From Candidatus Zixiibacteriota bacterium (GTDB lineage Bacteria; Zixibacteria; MSB-5A5; GN15; PGXB01), in NCBI GenBank assembly GCA_900498245.1, contig LS998015.1, positions 73,035 through 94,573 of the forward strand: DNA of 21,539 nucleotides. The letters run 5' to 3'. Position 1 is the stretch's first letter, and each line of letters starts with the position of its first letter. Both the position numbers and the translations under genes were made by a program. The notes beneath the pieces are model-generated. The model was not told the DNA's origin and made no database searches. It saw nothing but the letters and a program-made list of their open reading frames with translations. This document shows positions 9,301 through 16,200 of the stretch, one piece after another.

Positions 9301-10596
9301 AATTGCGATGATAATTGCCTTGAAGACATCAGGCAATTTTCCAATTCGATCGTGAACACGGTTGCCGTGCAACAGACCCCTCTTATCATCGATAATGCTC
9401 TCAGTGACGACAGAACCAGGAGATTCAAGAGCATCGTATCATACAATATTTTATCGGTGATATGCGTTCCTATCAGACAGGATAATATTCTGAAGGGGGT
9501 CCTGTACCTGGATCATCATACCATTCCGGCCCTGTTTGAATCGGAAGATATTACTTTTATCCATGCCATCGCTAATTTTATATCGGTCCTGCTTCGCACC
9601 GTGAATGCTTATGGTCAACATCTGTTTCACAACAGGCAATTGACCGAGGATTTTCAGAAGCTCGGCGGCTCTCAGTTTTTCATAACCCAGAATGCCTCGA
9701 TGCACCGCTTGTTTTCGAAATTTCCCGAAATAGCCGGGAGCAATGCCAGTATTTTGCTCGTGGGGGCAAGCGGTACCGGCAAGGAGATACTGGCGCAGAT
9801 GATTCATGAACAGAGTCTGCGCGCCTCCGGCCCGCTGATTAAACTGAATTGCGCCGCGATATCGGCATCGCTGATTGAAAGCGAATTGTTCGGCGTGGCG
9901 AAAAATGCCGCCACCGGCGTCGATGAACGGGACGGAAAATTGTGGGCGGCCGACGGGGGGACATTGTTTTTCGATGAAATCGGTGACATGCCGCTGGAAA
10001 TTCAGAGCAAGATTCTGAGGGTTATCGAATATCAGCGATTCGAAAAAGTCGGCAGTAACCGGACCCTGTCCACCGACATCAGGTTCCTGTATGCGACCAA
10101 CAAGAATCTCAAGGAATTGATCGGCCAGGGGAAATTCCGGGAAGACTTATTCTATCGGATAAATACAATTACCATAAATGTTCCCGCTCTTTCGGAACGA
10201 GCCGACGATATTCCCCTGCTTCTTGATCATTTTTCGATGCTATTTTCCCCTGACGAAAGGAAGCGGCCGATATTTTCCGATTCATGTATTGATGCGCTGG
10301 GTTCATATTCATGGCCGGGCAATGTCCGGGAGTTGAGAAATTTCGTCGAAAAATGCTGCATTTATTACCCGGGGAAAAATATTGACTGCGACGACCTGCC
10401 GGCGGAAATAAGGGAAAAATCAAGACTGGCGGTTGCAGATCCGGATAAAGCTGCCCTTATAGAGAGACGGAAAATACGGGAGATGCTCCGCCTTTGCCGG
10501 TGGAATCAGTCCGAAACTGCTCGCCGTTTAAACATTCCGCTTTCGACACTGCGAAGAAAAATAAAAAAATATCGAATTGACAAAGACCTGCCATAA
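6352..10596 (+). CDS. Ser/Thr kinase-TPR-GAF-AAA+ (sigma54-activator type)-Fis HTH fusion regulator
   Basis: 1,414 residues. Residues about 30-270 are an Hanks-type kinase domain: K54 (CFVKIS), the catalytic loop HCDLKFEN (143-150), DLD (166-168) in place of DFG, GTPGHIAPE (183-191) and R251. Residues about 440-910 are helical TPR-like repeats. Residues about 935-1085 are a GAF domain (ISEILYSIEDRDLSLSKLVR ... SVICVPIRQDNILKGVLYLD). The AAA+ domain spans about 1110-1330 with Walker A GASGTGK (1138-1144), ESELFG, and Walker B FFDEIGD (D1208, E1209). The C-terminal Fis-type HTH is about 1373-1408. The GAFTGA loop that contacts sigma54 is replaced by NAATGV (1185-1190), so sigma54 activation is doubtful. 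Start: the ATG at 6352 has GAGG too close; the in-frame ATG at 6388 has a weak GGGA 8 bases upstream and may be the true start. Cytosolic; probably a multi-input transcription regulator. Confidence 0.85.
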   Translation: MVCILHFIGISQMQIESEKPESEFFSFEKPLSENEITQSWRATEVKTGTPCFVKISKTGALGHNEASSILDKSFGLQKLLRSSRILTAIRKIMVNERTFIEYPLLNPGKWRTLEPSLFWSHYPDLLVDIFTIIDYLHLFGLVHCDLKFENFQIDISGDKIRIILIDLDFLAKSRTSPALKIFGTPGHIAPEILKNEEVLIESDNYSIGIALDKYLRAFREKACSFSPDQKIEGNNIADLVRDLIAEDPVQRPPSLIAAIYKHGIIDRGSFDAAQKNLLAMKLLTDFGKIRSRARHHPDDAQKIISSRNGIFGLPLELIELLTAEMAIHPYQSFRHFKTLLAASAVERFGDSWHLNVPDESTWSVLSNMEVMDGNFGRAARMLPDGGQEIDRSIIESILSSREDDRPYLSFLALKSAYLLIKNSGREEFGNLRYQIEKKLAALSKKLGRNREEEEFLVSAIAHCPADSTEKIQLFYEQSQMQLLLGKTDSFLRTVSAGKALCERLGDMKFYRIFQRQEAWLSIARGEIETTDALLSQLLEKALDDGWYAEASKVLSTRVAILHRQGQIPAAIDMLNKALTYAKKQGEAADLVILYSNLAVFHFQTGSYTLSIKCGKQAAELANKIGRYHAHLSALYLNLMISYSRLADYEQADYWLNKYLNGKIMGLDRKFFQNYGIYHGNLLLKRGQLREARDLFFQFLSLHSGEESDRDQGKLYQNIVLLSLYTGNSGQFEDFIFRARKVFNSIKDSTSLLELDFLETIRDIYAKTASDLEGLEDFCDRFIVGRNHINAALCQFYIMLYGGESAKKRVLSDADRYSFMSNEPKVPIFRAVLELIEAENSKNRENNEFLVHLKTAYRVLNNSGDRYNSLLLCFRIGEIYKELGLDKLARKFLQQAHLEAQRIGHTALNEIIERILQDMPDRADNQYHLVNSLKHISEILYSIEDRDLSLSKLVRYAVDETGAERGVLLMRADPQAELKVKVVVNCDDNCLEDIRQFSNSIVNTVAVQQTPLIIDNALSDDRTRRFKSIVSYNILSVICVPIRQDNILKGVLYLDHHTIPALFESEDITFIHAIANFISVLLRTVNAYGQHLFHNRQLTEDFQKLGGSQFFITQNASMHRLFSKFPEIAGSNASILLVGASGTGKEILAQMIHEQSLRASGPLIKLNCAAISASLIESELFGVAKNAATGVDERDGKLWAADGGTLFFDEIGDMPLEIQSKILRVIEYQRFEKVGSNRTLSTDIRFLYATNKNLKELIGQGKFREDLFYRINTITINVPALSERADDIPLLLDHFSMLFSPDERKRPIFSDSCIDALGSYSWPGNVRELRNFVEKCCIYYPGKNIDCDDLPAEIREKSRLAVADPDKAALIERRKIREMLRLCRWNQSETARRLNIPLSTLRRKIKKYRIDKDLP

Positions 10597-10665
10597 TCCA
10601 AGTTTGCCATTTTGCCAATTTTCTGCAATTCTCGCCACTCGTAACTCTTTGTAATATAACGATTA

Positions 10666-10697
10666 GCCAAATGGTCTCCGAATTTGGCAAGTTTTTT
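10666..10697 (+). terminator. possible intrinsic terminator of the kinase-regulator gene
   Basis: GCCAAAT (10666-10672) and ATTTGGC (10682-10688) form a perfect 7-bp stem with a 9-base loop, followed by AAG and six T (10692-10697), about 70 bases after the stop codon. The stem has only three G-C pairs, and similar TTTGCCA-type boxes lie upstream in this gap (10603-10617), so it may instead be an operator. Confidence 0.4.
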
Positions 10698-10852
10698 GGC
10701 GAGCTGAATTGACCCCGGGTTTCTCCAAATACATATAACTCAATCCCCATCAACCGCTTAACTGCCTCGCGCATCGGCCATACCGTCGGGTATGAATCTT
10801 GTCTTGTCCCGAATTGATACCGGCACAGGGAAAATTCATATTTGGAGGCGGC

Positions 10853-11116
10853 ATGCCCAAAAGCAGGGCTTTTCAGATCATTATTGTCTTAATGAGTTTG
10901 CTGTTAATAGGAATCGGCGGCGTTATCGTTATTCCAAATCCGGCATCCGGGGAGGATATCATCGGAGTCGTAATGCCGCCGGTTCAATTACAGATGTCGG
11001 AGGCCGATTCGACTTCGACCATTGACACCGTAAAGACGGAAAATCCCGAAATTGTGTCATCTGACACATCAACCATTTTGACCGAAATTGCACTTCTGAT
11101 CATTGAATGGCTCTGA
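10853..11116 (+). CDS. small single-pass membrane or exported protein
   Basis: 87 residues from an ATG at 10853 with GGAGG (10844-10848) 4 bases upstream; longer in-frame extensions lack a ribosome site. The N-terminus is a short basic stretch (MPKSRAFQ) and a hydrophobic segment of about 20 residues (9-28), then a Pro at 28, then an acidic Ser/Thr-rich tail (SEADSTSTIDTVKTENPE) ending in hydrophobic ALLIIEWL. This fits a membrane anchor or uncleaved signal with an outward-facing tail. No family is recognised. It probably forms an operon with the HTH regulator 50 bp downstream. Confidence 0.6.
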   Translation: MPKSRAFQIIIVLMSLLLIGIGGVIVIPNPASGEDIIGVVMPPVQLQMSEADSTSTIDTVKTENPEIVSSDTSTILTEIALLIIEWL

Positions 11117-11125
11117 GGGGGGATG

Positions 11126-11158
11126 AGAGGGTGACGGTGGCACGACACCTCACCCTCT
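11126..11158 (+). promoter_or_regulatory. strong hairpin in the leader of the HTH gene
   Basis: AGAGGGTGA-c-GGTG (11126-11139) pairs with CACC-TCACCCTCT (11146-11158): a 13-bp stem with one bulged C and a 6-base loop. There is no T tract after it, so it is not a standard terminator. It ends 7 bases before the ATG at 11166, where no free Shine-Dalgarno is seen, so it could control translation or separate expression of the two genes. Confidence 0.55.
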
Positions 11159-11165
11159 GAAAGTT

Positions 11166-11774
11166 ATGGAAAAATTTTCTAAAATACTTTTGCTTCTCAA
11201 CCTGCTTTACCACCGTCAGGCCGTCTCGATTCCCGAGATAAAGCGTCTCTGCCGCATTTCCGAAAGGAGCGTTTATCGCTATGTAAATGTGCTTTCGTCG
11301 GCCCATTTCCCGGTAGTGTACGACCGCCGGCTCGGAGGTTACAGACTTCTTTCAAAAGGGCAGAAGCAATTTGACAGATTCGGTTTTGATGAGGCGATTT
11401 TGCTGGTACTGGCCCTGGATATGCTGGCCGACAGGGTGAACGGCGATTACGGGTCCATGATAAAAAACCTCATATCAAAAATAATGGCGGATCAGGAATC
11501 GTCCATCGAAACCGTGCTTCAAGGTTTTCTCCAGACTCCGCGTCAGCGGCGAGAGATGAGCGACTTAACTCAGACCCTTAACGACCTGATATTAAGGTGC
11601 GGCATCCAGGGATCAAAACGGATGAAGATTACCCTGAAATCAGACTGGAATAAGAAGTTTGATTTGAATAAGGCCATAATGAGCTTTGACAGTGTCTGGT
11701 GTATACAATTGAACGACCTTGACCATAAAGATGCCGTTGCTCTCGATGATATAAGAACGGTGCGCGCGGGATAG
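11166..11774 (+). CDS. HTH-type (winged helix, YafY/WYL-like) transcriptional regulator
   Basis: 202 residues. Residues 1-55 (SIPEIKRLCRISERSVYRYV followed by VYDRRLGGYRLLSKG) form a winged HTH of the HTH_11/DeoR-like type found at the start of YafY/WYL regulators. The middle is helical. The C-terminal 55 residues (ITLKSDWNKKF ... VALDDIRTVRAG) resemble a shortened WYL ligand-sensing domain, mainly through the final DDIR motif; a complete WYL motif is not visible. It is likely a cytosolic DNA-binding regulator sensing an unknown ligand. The HTH begins right after the chosen ATG, so 11166 fits although no Shine-Dalgarno is evident; the hairpin just upstream may matter for its expression. Confidence 0.75.
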   Translation: MEKFSKILLLLNLLYHRQAVSIPEIKRLCRISERSVYRYVNVLSSAHFPVVYDRRLGGYRLLSKGQKQFDRFGFDEAILLVLALDMLADRVNGDYGSMIKNLISKIMADQESSIETVLQGFLQTPRQRREMSDLTQTLNDLILRCGIQGSKRMKITLKSDWNKKFDLNKAIMSFDSVWCIQLNDLDHKDAVALDDIRTVRAG

Positions 11775-11843
11775 GGACTCTTCCGGCAAATTCGATAACT
11801 TTTTTCCGAGAGAAATAAAAATATTTTTAAAGGAGTTTAATAC

Positions 11844-12032
11844 ATGGCGGTATTCGTTCAGGCAAGAAAGAGTCAGATATGGCATTGGCGCCGGGATTGC
11901 TCAAATTATCCCACGGCCGCCAATATAGCCATCATAACGCCACAGCGCCCGGGTACCGGAGCATTGTGCGATGAGTGCAGGGAAAAAGAAGAAGCGGAAA
12001 GACCGATTAAAAGCGGGGCCGCGGATTCTTGA
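11844..12032 (+). CDS. small His/Cys protein, possible zinc-binding
   Basis: 62 residues with a strong ribosome site, AAAGGAG (11829-11835), 8 bases before the ATG. The sequence contains H14 and C19 (WHWRRDCSNYP) and a C42-x2-C45 pair in RPGTGALCDEC. This spacing (H/C pair, then G-x-L-C-x2-C after an RP) recalls the small zinc fold of the Ada N-terminal domain and its stand-alone relatives, but similarity is limited to this pattern. The tail is charged and probably disordered. It is 69 bp after the HTH gene and could be co-transcribed. It is the last chromosomal gene before the tRNA-Lys scar. Confidence 0.65.
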   Translation: MAVFVQARKSQIWHWRRDCSNYPTAANIAIITPQRPGTGALCDECREKEEAERPIKSGAADS

Positions 12033-12114
12033 CCCGGGGTCGCTCCTTTATGGCCGGAAAAAAGATCCAATTGCACAAGCACTTGCGGCGAATTTTTAAG
12101 GGATTAAAACAAAA

Positions 12115-12160
12115 TGCGCCATCAAGGACTCGAACCTTGGGCCCGCTGATTAAGAGTCAG
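12115..12160 (-). other. attachment-site remnant: 3' half of tRNA-Lys(CTT)
   Basis: Read on the minus strand, 12160-12115 starts inside an anticodon arm (CTGA-CTCTTAA-TCAG, anticodon CTT), continues with a perfect T arm (CAAGG-TTCGAGT-CCTTG) and ends with a 3' acceptor strand ATGGCGC plus discriminator A. No D arm or 5' acceptor strand (expected GCGCCAT) follows at 12161 and beyond. Integrases of the tyrosine family often use the 3' half of a tRNA gene as the crossover site, leaving such a half copy at the far end of the element and an intact tRNA at the other end. I therefore read this as one end of an integrated element lying to the right. Confidence 0.7.
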
Positions 12161-12167
12161 AAGGACC

Positions 12168-12186
12168 GCGTTTCAGAATGAAACGC
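12168..12186. repeat. inverted repeat beside the attachment site
   Basis: GCGTTTCA (12168-12175) and TGAAACGC (12179-12186) form a perfect 8-bp inverted repeat with a 3-base GAA spacer, starting 8 bases inside the element from the tRNA break. It may be a recombinase or excisionase site or a hairpin. Confidence 0.5.
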
Positions 12187-12616
12187 TGCGGTTTAATGAG
12201 TTACGGTGGCAAGTCTCACGTTTCCCGGACACTATCAGGAGTCCTGTTTTCGATGCACCAAATGGCACCTAGTGCATCATGTTTCCATTATTGTCGCTAA
12301 TGTAAGTGCATGTTCATTAAAAGTCAAGTGACTCTTTATCCCGCGTTTGATAATATATAGGTAGGGAATTTTATTGGGTCCCATGTGATAATTTGGACAT
12401 TTGCTATCACGAAATTGGAGATCATTGCCCAAAAATTATTAGGAGGGAATCTTTCGACAATCAGATTATAGCATTCAAACTGCAATTACTCTTGACACCT
12501 TAACTCGATAAACTTGTTCAGCACCATGACCAAAGGCAACTTATGCGACCCAGTTGAACCCCAGAAATATTATTGAATCAGGGCTGAACTAAACGCCGGA
12601 AAAGCCCGAAAAATGC
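12187..12616. other. non-coding stretch at the element end, with a GTGCAT inverted repeat
   Basis: No convincing gene is seen. GATGCAC (12252-12258) and GTGCATC (12272-12278) form a perfect 7-bp inverted repeat with a 13-base spacer, and a further GTGCAT lies at 12306-12311. The same motif recurs in the promoter at 16081-16100 and at 16681. The end of the minus-strand operon (12617) is followed by no clear terminator. Confidence 0.45.
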
Positions 12617-13402
12617 TTACCAAATCTCCAAAAATCCCTTACTCCCCCGCTGAATAAGCCTTGGATCCTTACCCAAGACTGTCATCAATTCTTCCAGAGC
12701 ATCAATGACTATGTGGTGAACGATAGTAACCCAGGCCCTCATGTCCTGATGAACTAGAATATTTTTTGGCACAGATAGAGCATCAGAATACCCGGTAATC
12801 TTCGACGAAAGCCATCTTTTCAAACGCCCCGGCTCAACCGTCAGAAACCGGCAGCAGTCCAGATAATTGCCATAATCCCTGATCCCGATATATATGTGGT
12901 AATCATGAAATTCCCTGAGATTCACTAAAAGGAAATTGCGTTTGACCTTGGCAAATAGCCCTGAGCTTTTAACCAATCCATAAAACCATTCGCAGCCCCC
13001 GGGAATTTTGGCTTCCAGCAGCCTTTTATGAATATCCAGAATTACTTCCTGGGCATGCCCGGCCCCATGCTCCACAACTGTTCCCCATTCGTTAAGAATC
13101 AGCTCTTCCTTAATGATTTTTGATCCGCCCTTGAGGATACCAATCTCTGTCGAGCCTGACCTTGATTCTGAGTTCCCCGCATCGACGGACCGAAAAGCTT
13201 CATGATTCTGCTGACTTTCGTCTTCAATTTTAATCAATTTCTCTTTAAGCTTCCAAAGCCCACCCCGTTTGTCAGCTTCATACTCTACTATCATAAGGGT
13301 ATCTCGGTCATAATTTGCAGAGTTCTCCTCAAGCATTTTGACCAATTCGGCGTCATCGCACTTGCTGATTTTTTCTTCCATTTCCCGCAATTTCTTGTTC
13401 AT
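12617..13402 (-). CDS. hypothetical protein in the HerA-like ATPase operon
   Basis: 261 residues from the ATG at 13402, which has GGGAGG 4 bases upstream; a TTG at 13414 lies inside that ribosome site and is unlikely. The N-terminal 65 residues are highly charged and helical (MNKKLREMEEKISKCDDAEL), possibly a coiled coil. A polar Ser/Asn/Gln-rich linker (about 66-90) follows, then a folded-looking C-terminal part with aromatic strands (EFHDYHIYIGIRDYGNYLDC) and a final helix (VHHIVIDALEELMTVLG). I recognise no family, signal peptide or catalytic motif. It is the third gene of the operon, 17 bp after the replication-relaxation gene, so it probably serves the same DNA-handling process. Confidence 0.75.
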   Translation of the reverse strand: MNKKLREMEEKISKCDDAELVKMLEENSANYDRDTLMIVEYEADKRGGLWKLKEKLIKIEDESQQNHEAFRSVDAGNSESRSGSTEIGILKGGSKIIKEELILNEWGTVVEHGAGHAQEVILDIHKRLLEAKIPGGCEWFYGLVKSSGLFAKVKRNFLLVNLREFHDYHIYIGIRDYGNYLDCCRFLTVEPGRLKRWLSSKITGYSDALSVPKNILVHQDMRAWVTIVHHIVIDALEELMTVLGKDPRLIQRGSKGFLEIW

Positions 13403-13419
13403 AATACCTCCCAATTAAA

Positions 13420-14313
13420 TCACGTTTTTCCCCCTATTGAATAGACCTTATTATCATCCGGATTAATTGACCGCCAGACAGGCGAAAAAAGACTCTCCGA
13501 AGTGACATCTTGAAATAGCCCCAGCCAGATAAATTGCTTGGCTTTTTGGGGCACCTGAAGCCCAAATGTGGCTTTCCTAATATTCGCTAATCTGGCCTCA
13601 GAAGTTGTCAGATAAAGGGCTCGGAATCCTTTAAAAGCTTCAATGCCAAAATCCTTGGCATACCTTTGATAGCCCCCGTCAATCAAATAATTGGAATAAA
13701 ACCTCAGGCTTTTTAAAACCCCTTTATCGTTGTCAGAAACTGTTTCCGTTCCCCGATCGATCTCAAGAAAAAACAGGGCCGCCTTACCCGCTTTTTCCAG
13801 AGCAAAAACCCCGTCAGGAGTATGAGAAACTTGCTCCCTTTCTGCTGACATGTCGCAAACAACATCTCGGATATATTTGGCTATCCCGCCCTTTTCCGTG
13901 CGCTCTCCACAGTAATCAGGGATAAAACCCAACAGCTTGACCCTTTCCAGGCTACAGGCTTGATTTAGGATTATCCTGAAATCATTGATGGCCAGAAAGT
14001 GCCGCATAAAGTAATAGTCTCTTGGCTTGGATTTGATATCTGTTAATCTCAAATCCGACACTTCTGTTCCCAGAGCGGCCGCGACTACTTCCAATCCTTT
14101 TCTATCCACAGAAAATATTGATTCGCTTATATTGGCAACGGTGAATGAAGCCACCCAGCCGGCGTTTTTAAGCAGCTTCAGCCTGCGGTAGGCAGTCTGC
14201 ATAGAGGGAAAATGCAGGGCTTTCAGCTGGGAAACAGTCAAAAAGCGATGTTTGTATAAATCAACCAGAAGCTGACTGTCCCGAGCAGTAATTTTAAAAC
14301 CGGACTTCTTCAA
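13420..14313 (-). CDS. replication-relaxation family protein (copy A)
   Basis: 297 residues. Residues about 8-75 form a winged helix (RDSQLLVDLYKHRFLTVSQL ... AYRRLKLLKNAGWV). Shared with the copy at 20079 are an INDFR block (109-113, in HFLAINDFRIILNQAC), a PD pair (P166 D167, HTPDGVF) and FFLEIDRGTE (E184, D186). PD followed by ExD across a beta hairpin is reminiscent of restriction-like (PD-(D/E)xK) nuclease cores, though activity is unproven for this family, which is known mainly from plasmids. The TTG start at 14313 overlaps the TGA of the ATPase gene (TTGA), with a GAGG 7 bases upstream, so translational coupling to the ATPase is likely. The family call rests on the domain layout and shared motifs. 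Confidence 0.75.
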   Translation of the reverse strand: MKKSGFKITARDSQLLVDLYKHRFLTVSQLKALHFPSMQTAYRRLKLLKNAGWVASFTVANISESIFSVDRKGLEVVAAALGTEVSDLRLTDIKSKPRDYYFMRHFLAINDFRIILNQACSLERVKLLGFIPDYCGERTEKGGIAKYIRDVVCDMSAEREQVSHTPDGVFALEKAGKAALFFLEIDRGTETVSDNDKGVLKSLRFYSNYLIDGGYQRYAKDFGIEAFKGFRALYLTTSEARLANIRKATFGLQVPQKAKQFIWLGLFQDVTSESLFSPVWRSINPDDNKVYSIGGKT

Positions 14314-16070
14314 TCAAATACCTCTTCCGGATCCAGCCCGGCCAAGGGATCATCTCCTTGGTGATTATGCCTTGTCTCAGACCCAGTTGAGGGAAATATC
14401 CTTGGTATGCCGTACTTCTGCCGGGAAGTCTCAATAATAATTTCCGCCATTTCCCTGTCCGGGTGATCATCGACTTTGGGCACTCGCAAAGGAAAAGTGT
14501 TCCTGCCAATCCGGCAGTAAGCCTGGCCGATATTCAGCTTTAATAGCTCCTCAGGCTCCAGCGTTTCGATCTCAAAATCAAATTGATTAATGAATTCCTT
14601 TGATAATTTTAGAGAATCAGGCTGGGAGACCTGGAAGGAAACCATAGTCGAGACATTGCCGAATATCTCGCGCAAAAGCTCCAAAGGTATTTGCCCTGTC
14701 TGCTGGTGGGCTAGGATAAGCCCCAGTTTATACTTTCTGGCCCGGGAGAGTATTTTTTCATATGATTTAGAGGCTATTCCGCAGAAATTCTGAAACTCAT
14801 CAAGATATAAATAAAAGGGCTTCCTTGTCTGCTTGGCTTCATTGGCCCGGCTCATGGTGGCGGTTTGGAATTTGGAGACAATAAACTGGCCGATGAGCTG
14901 GCTGGCCGCCTCACCCAGGATTCCGTCAGACAAATTAAATAACAGAATCTTGCTTTCATCCATAGCCCGCCTGATATTTAATAGCCTATCAGCGACCTCA
15001 GATGTGCTAAAAGAAGTGTCTTTTGGGGGGCAAAGGCAGTTTCGAACAAATCTGGCTCTGATTATTCGTCCAATGCGGTTGACAACGGGAAAATGGGCGT
15101 CTTTGGGAAACTGCGGATAAATATGCTGAAAAAACTGCCTTGTCTGCTCATCAGAAGTAGTGCGGATTACCTCATTTCTCAAAGTAACGTCCTGCCGGTC
15201 AAGGAGAGGCTCGATATCAAGCAGGGTGGAGCCGGGCCGTTCCATCAGGGCATAAAGGGTGTGGCGGAGGATTTCATCCATTCTGGGCCCGCCTTCACCC
15301 GCAATCCTCTGCAAAATGGTAAAGGCTTCGTCAACATGAAGGTCAATATCCTCGCCAGCCTCAATATGAAGCGGATTCAAAACCACCGGTTGAGCCAGAT
15401 CAGCAGGATTGAAATAGATGACATCTTCGACCCGGTTCTCAGGAATGAAAGGCAGAATTTCCTCGGTCAGCATCTCATATTCCGGAGCCAGGACACCGAT
15501 GCCGTTCCCCTTTTCCAGGTCCTGTATGATCATGTATCGTAAGAAATTCGTCTTGCCGTAACCGGATTTGCCAATGACATAAATGTGCCTATCGCGGTAT
15601 TCCTCAGGGAGGATTACCGGTATGCCGCTTCGTCCGATGCCCTGGAAACCCAGTTCAATTCCCCCAACTGCGGATATGCGGCCTGCTATAAAAGAACAGA
15701 GGTCATCGGATGACATGCTGGAATCAATTTGCTCTTCCAGTTCTTCCCGGGACACTACCGACCGGGCGATATAACCCTGATAATTGGCAAAATAGCGGAC
15801 TACCTTTTCACACTCGGAAAGCCTCCTGGATTCGGACGCTTCCCGATCCAGGGCAGCTTGTTTTCTTCTTTCGGCATCTCTTCTGAATGCCCTGAAGAGA
15901 AACCAAAGCACCGCGAGAAGAACAAAAATGAAAAAGAGATTCTGCAATGATTTAGCCTTCTGAAACTGTTGAACGATGCTATATATAGCCTGTATATCGG
16001 CTGCATAATCGGATTCTACAGTGATGAAGCTAATTGATTGTGGAATATAGGGATTTACAAATGATATCAA
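14310..16070 (-). CDS. membrane-anchored HerA/VirD4-like DNA-translocating ATPase
   Basis: 586 residues. A short N-terminal segment precedes one membrane helix (about 44-60, NLFFIFVLLAVLWFLF), a charged helix, then the P-loop ATPase: HIYVIGKSGYGKTNFL with Walker A G167-T174, and FYLYLDEFQNFC with Walker B D424-E425. LILAHQQTGQIP (about 450) is the conserved Q-containing sensor block of VirD4/TraG/HerA ATPases. These proteins form hexameric rings that pump DNA, as coupling proteins in conjugation or as HerA-type translocases. The start is a TTG at 16070; no ATG occurs in frame before the membrane helix. It is the first gene of a three-gene operon with a replication-relaxation protein. No relaxase or secretion channel genes are seen beside it, so conjugation is only one option. 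Confidence 0.85.
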   Translation of the reverse strand: MISFVNPYIPQSISFITVESDYAADIQAIYSIVQQFQKAKSLQNLFFIFVLLAVLWFLFRAFRRDAERRKQAALDREASESRRLSECEKVVRYFANYQGYIARSVVSREELEEQIDSSMSSDDLCSFIAGRISAVGGIELGFQGIGRSGIPVILPEEYRDRHIYVIGKSGYGKTNFLRYMIIQDLEKGNGIGVLAPEYEMLTEEILPFIPENRVEDVIYFNPADLAQPVVLNPLHIEAGEDIDLHVDEAFTILQRIAGEGGPRMDEILRHTLYALMERPGSTLLDIEPLLDRQDVTLRNEVIRTTSDEQTRQFFQHIYPQFPKDAHFPVVNRIGRIIRARFVRNCLCPPKDTSFSTSEVADRLLNIRRAMDESKILLFNLSDGILGEAASQLIGQFIVSKFQTATMSRANEAKQTRKPFYLYLDEFQNFCGIASKSYEKILSRARKYKLGLILAHQQTGQIPLELLREIFGNVSTMVSFQVSQPDSLKLSKEFINQFDFEIETLEPEELLKLNIGQAYCRIGRNTFPLRVPKVDDHPDREMAEIIIETSRQKYGIPRIFPSTGSETRHNHQGDDPLAGLDPEEVFD

Positions 16071-16080
16071 GTCTCAACTG

Positions 16081-16114
16081 ATGCACATGATAGTGTGCAT
16101 TAGGCTCCCGCCAA
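16081..16114 (-). promoter_or_regulatory. promoter with palindromic operator for the ATPase operon
   Basis: On the minus strand TTGGCG (16114-16109), a 16-base spacer and TATCAT (16092-16087) make a plausible sigma70 promoter a few bases before the TTG start region. A perfect inverted repeat ATGCACA/TGTGCAT (16081-16087 and 16094-16100) brackets the -10 box, an arrangement expected for a repressor. Confidence 0.5.
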
Positions 16115-16200
16115 TGGTGGACATGGCAGCTAAATCTAGTGGTTTACATTTATTACAAGATCATTAATCTGTCCCAAAGAATGGACAATCTTGAAAGAAA

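Noticed and set aside
10686-10700. sigma54-like TTGGCA...TGGC sequence after the kinase-regulator gene
   Set aside because: The GG-to-GC spacing is one base too long for a -24/-12 promoter.
10792-11025. 77-codon frame overlapping the small membrane protein
   Set aside because: It is in another frame without a ribosome site, while the frame starting at 10853 has GGAGG and a membrane segment.
12115-12190. second complete tRNA gene
   Set aside because: No D arm or 5' acceptor strand is present beyond 12160; only the 3' half exists.
13403-13414. TTG start four codons upstream in the 261-residue gene
   Set aside because: It overlaps the GGGAGG ribosome site that serves the ATG at 13402.
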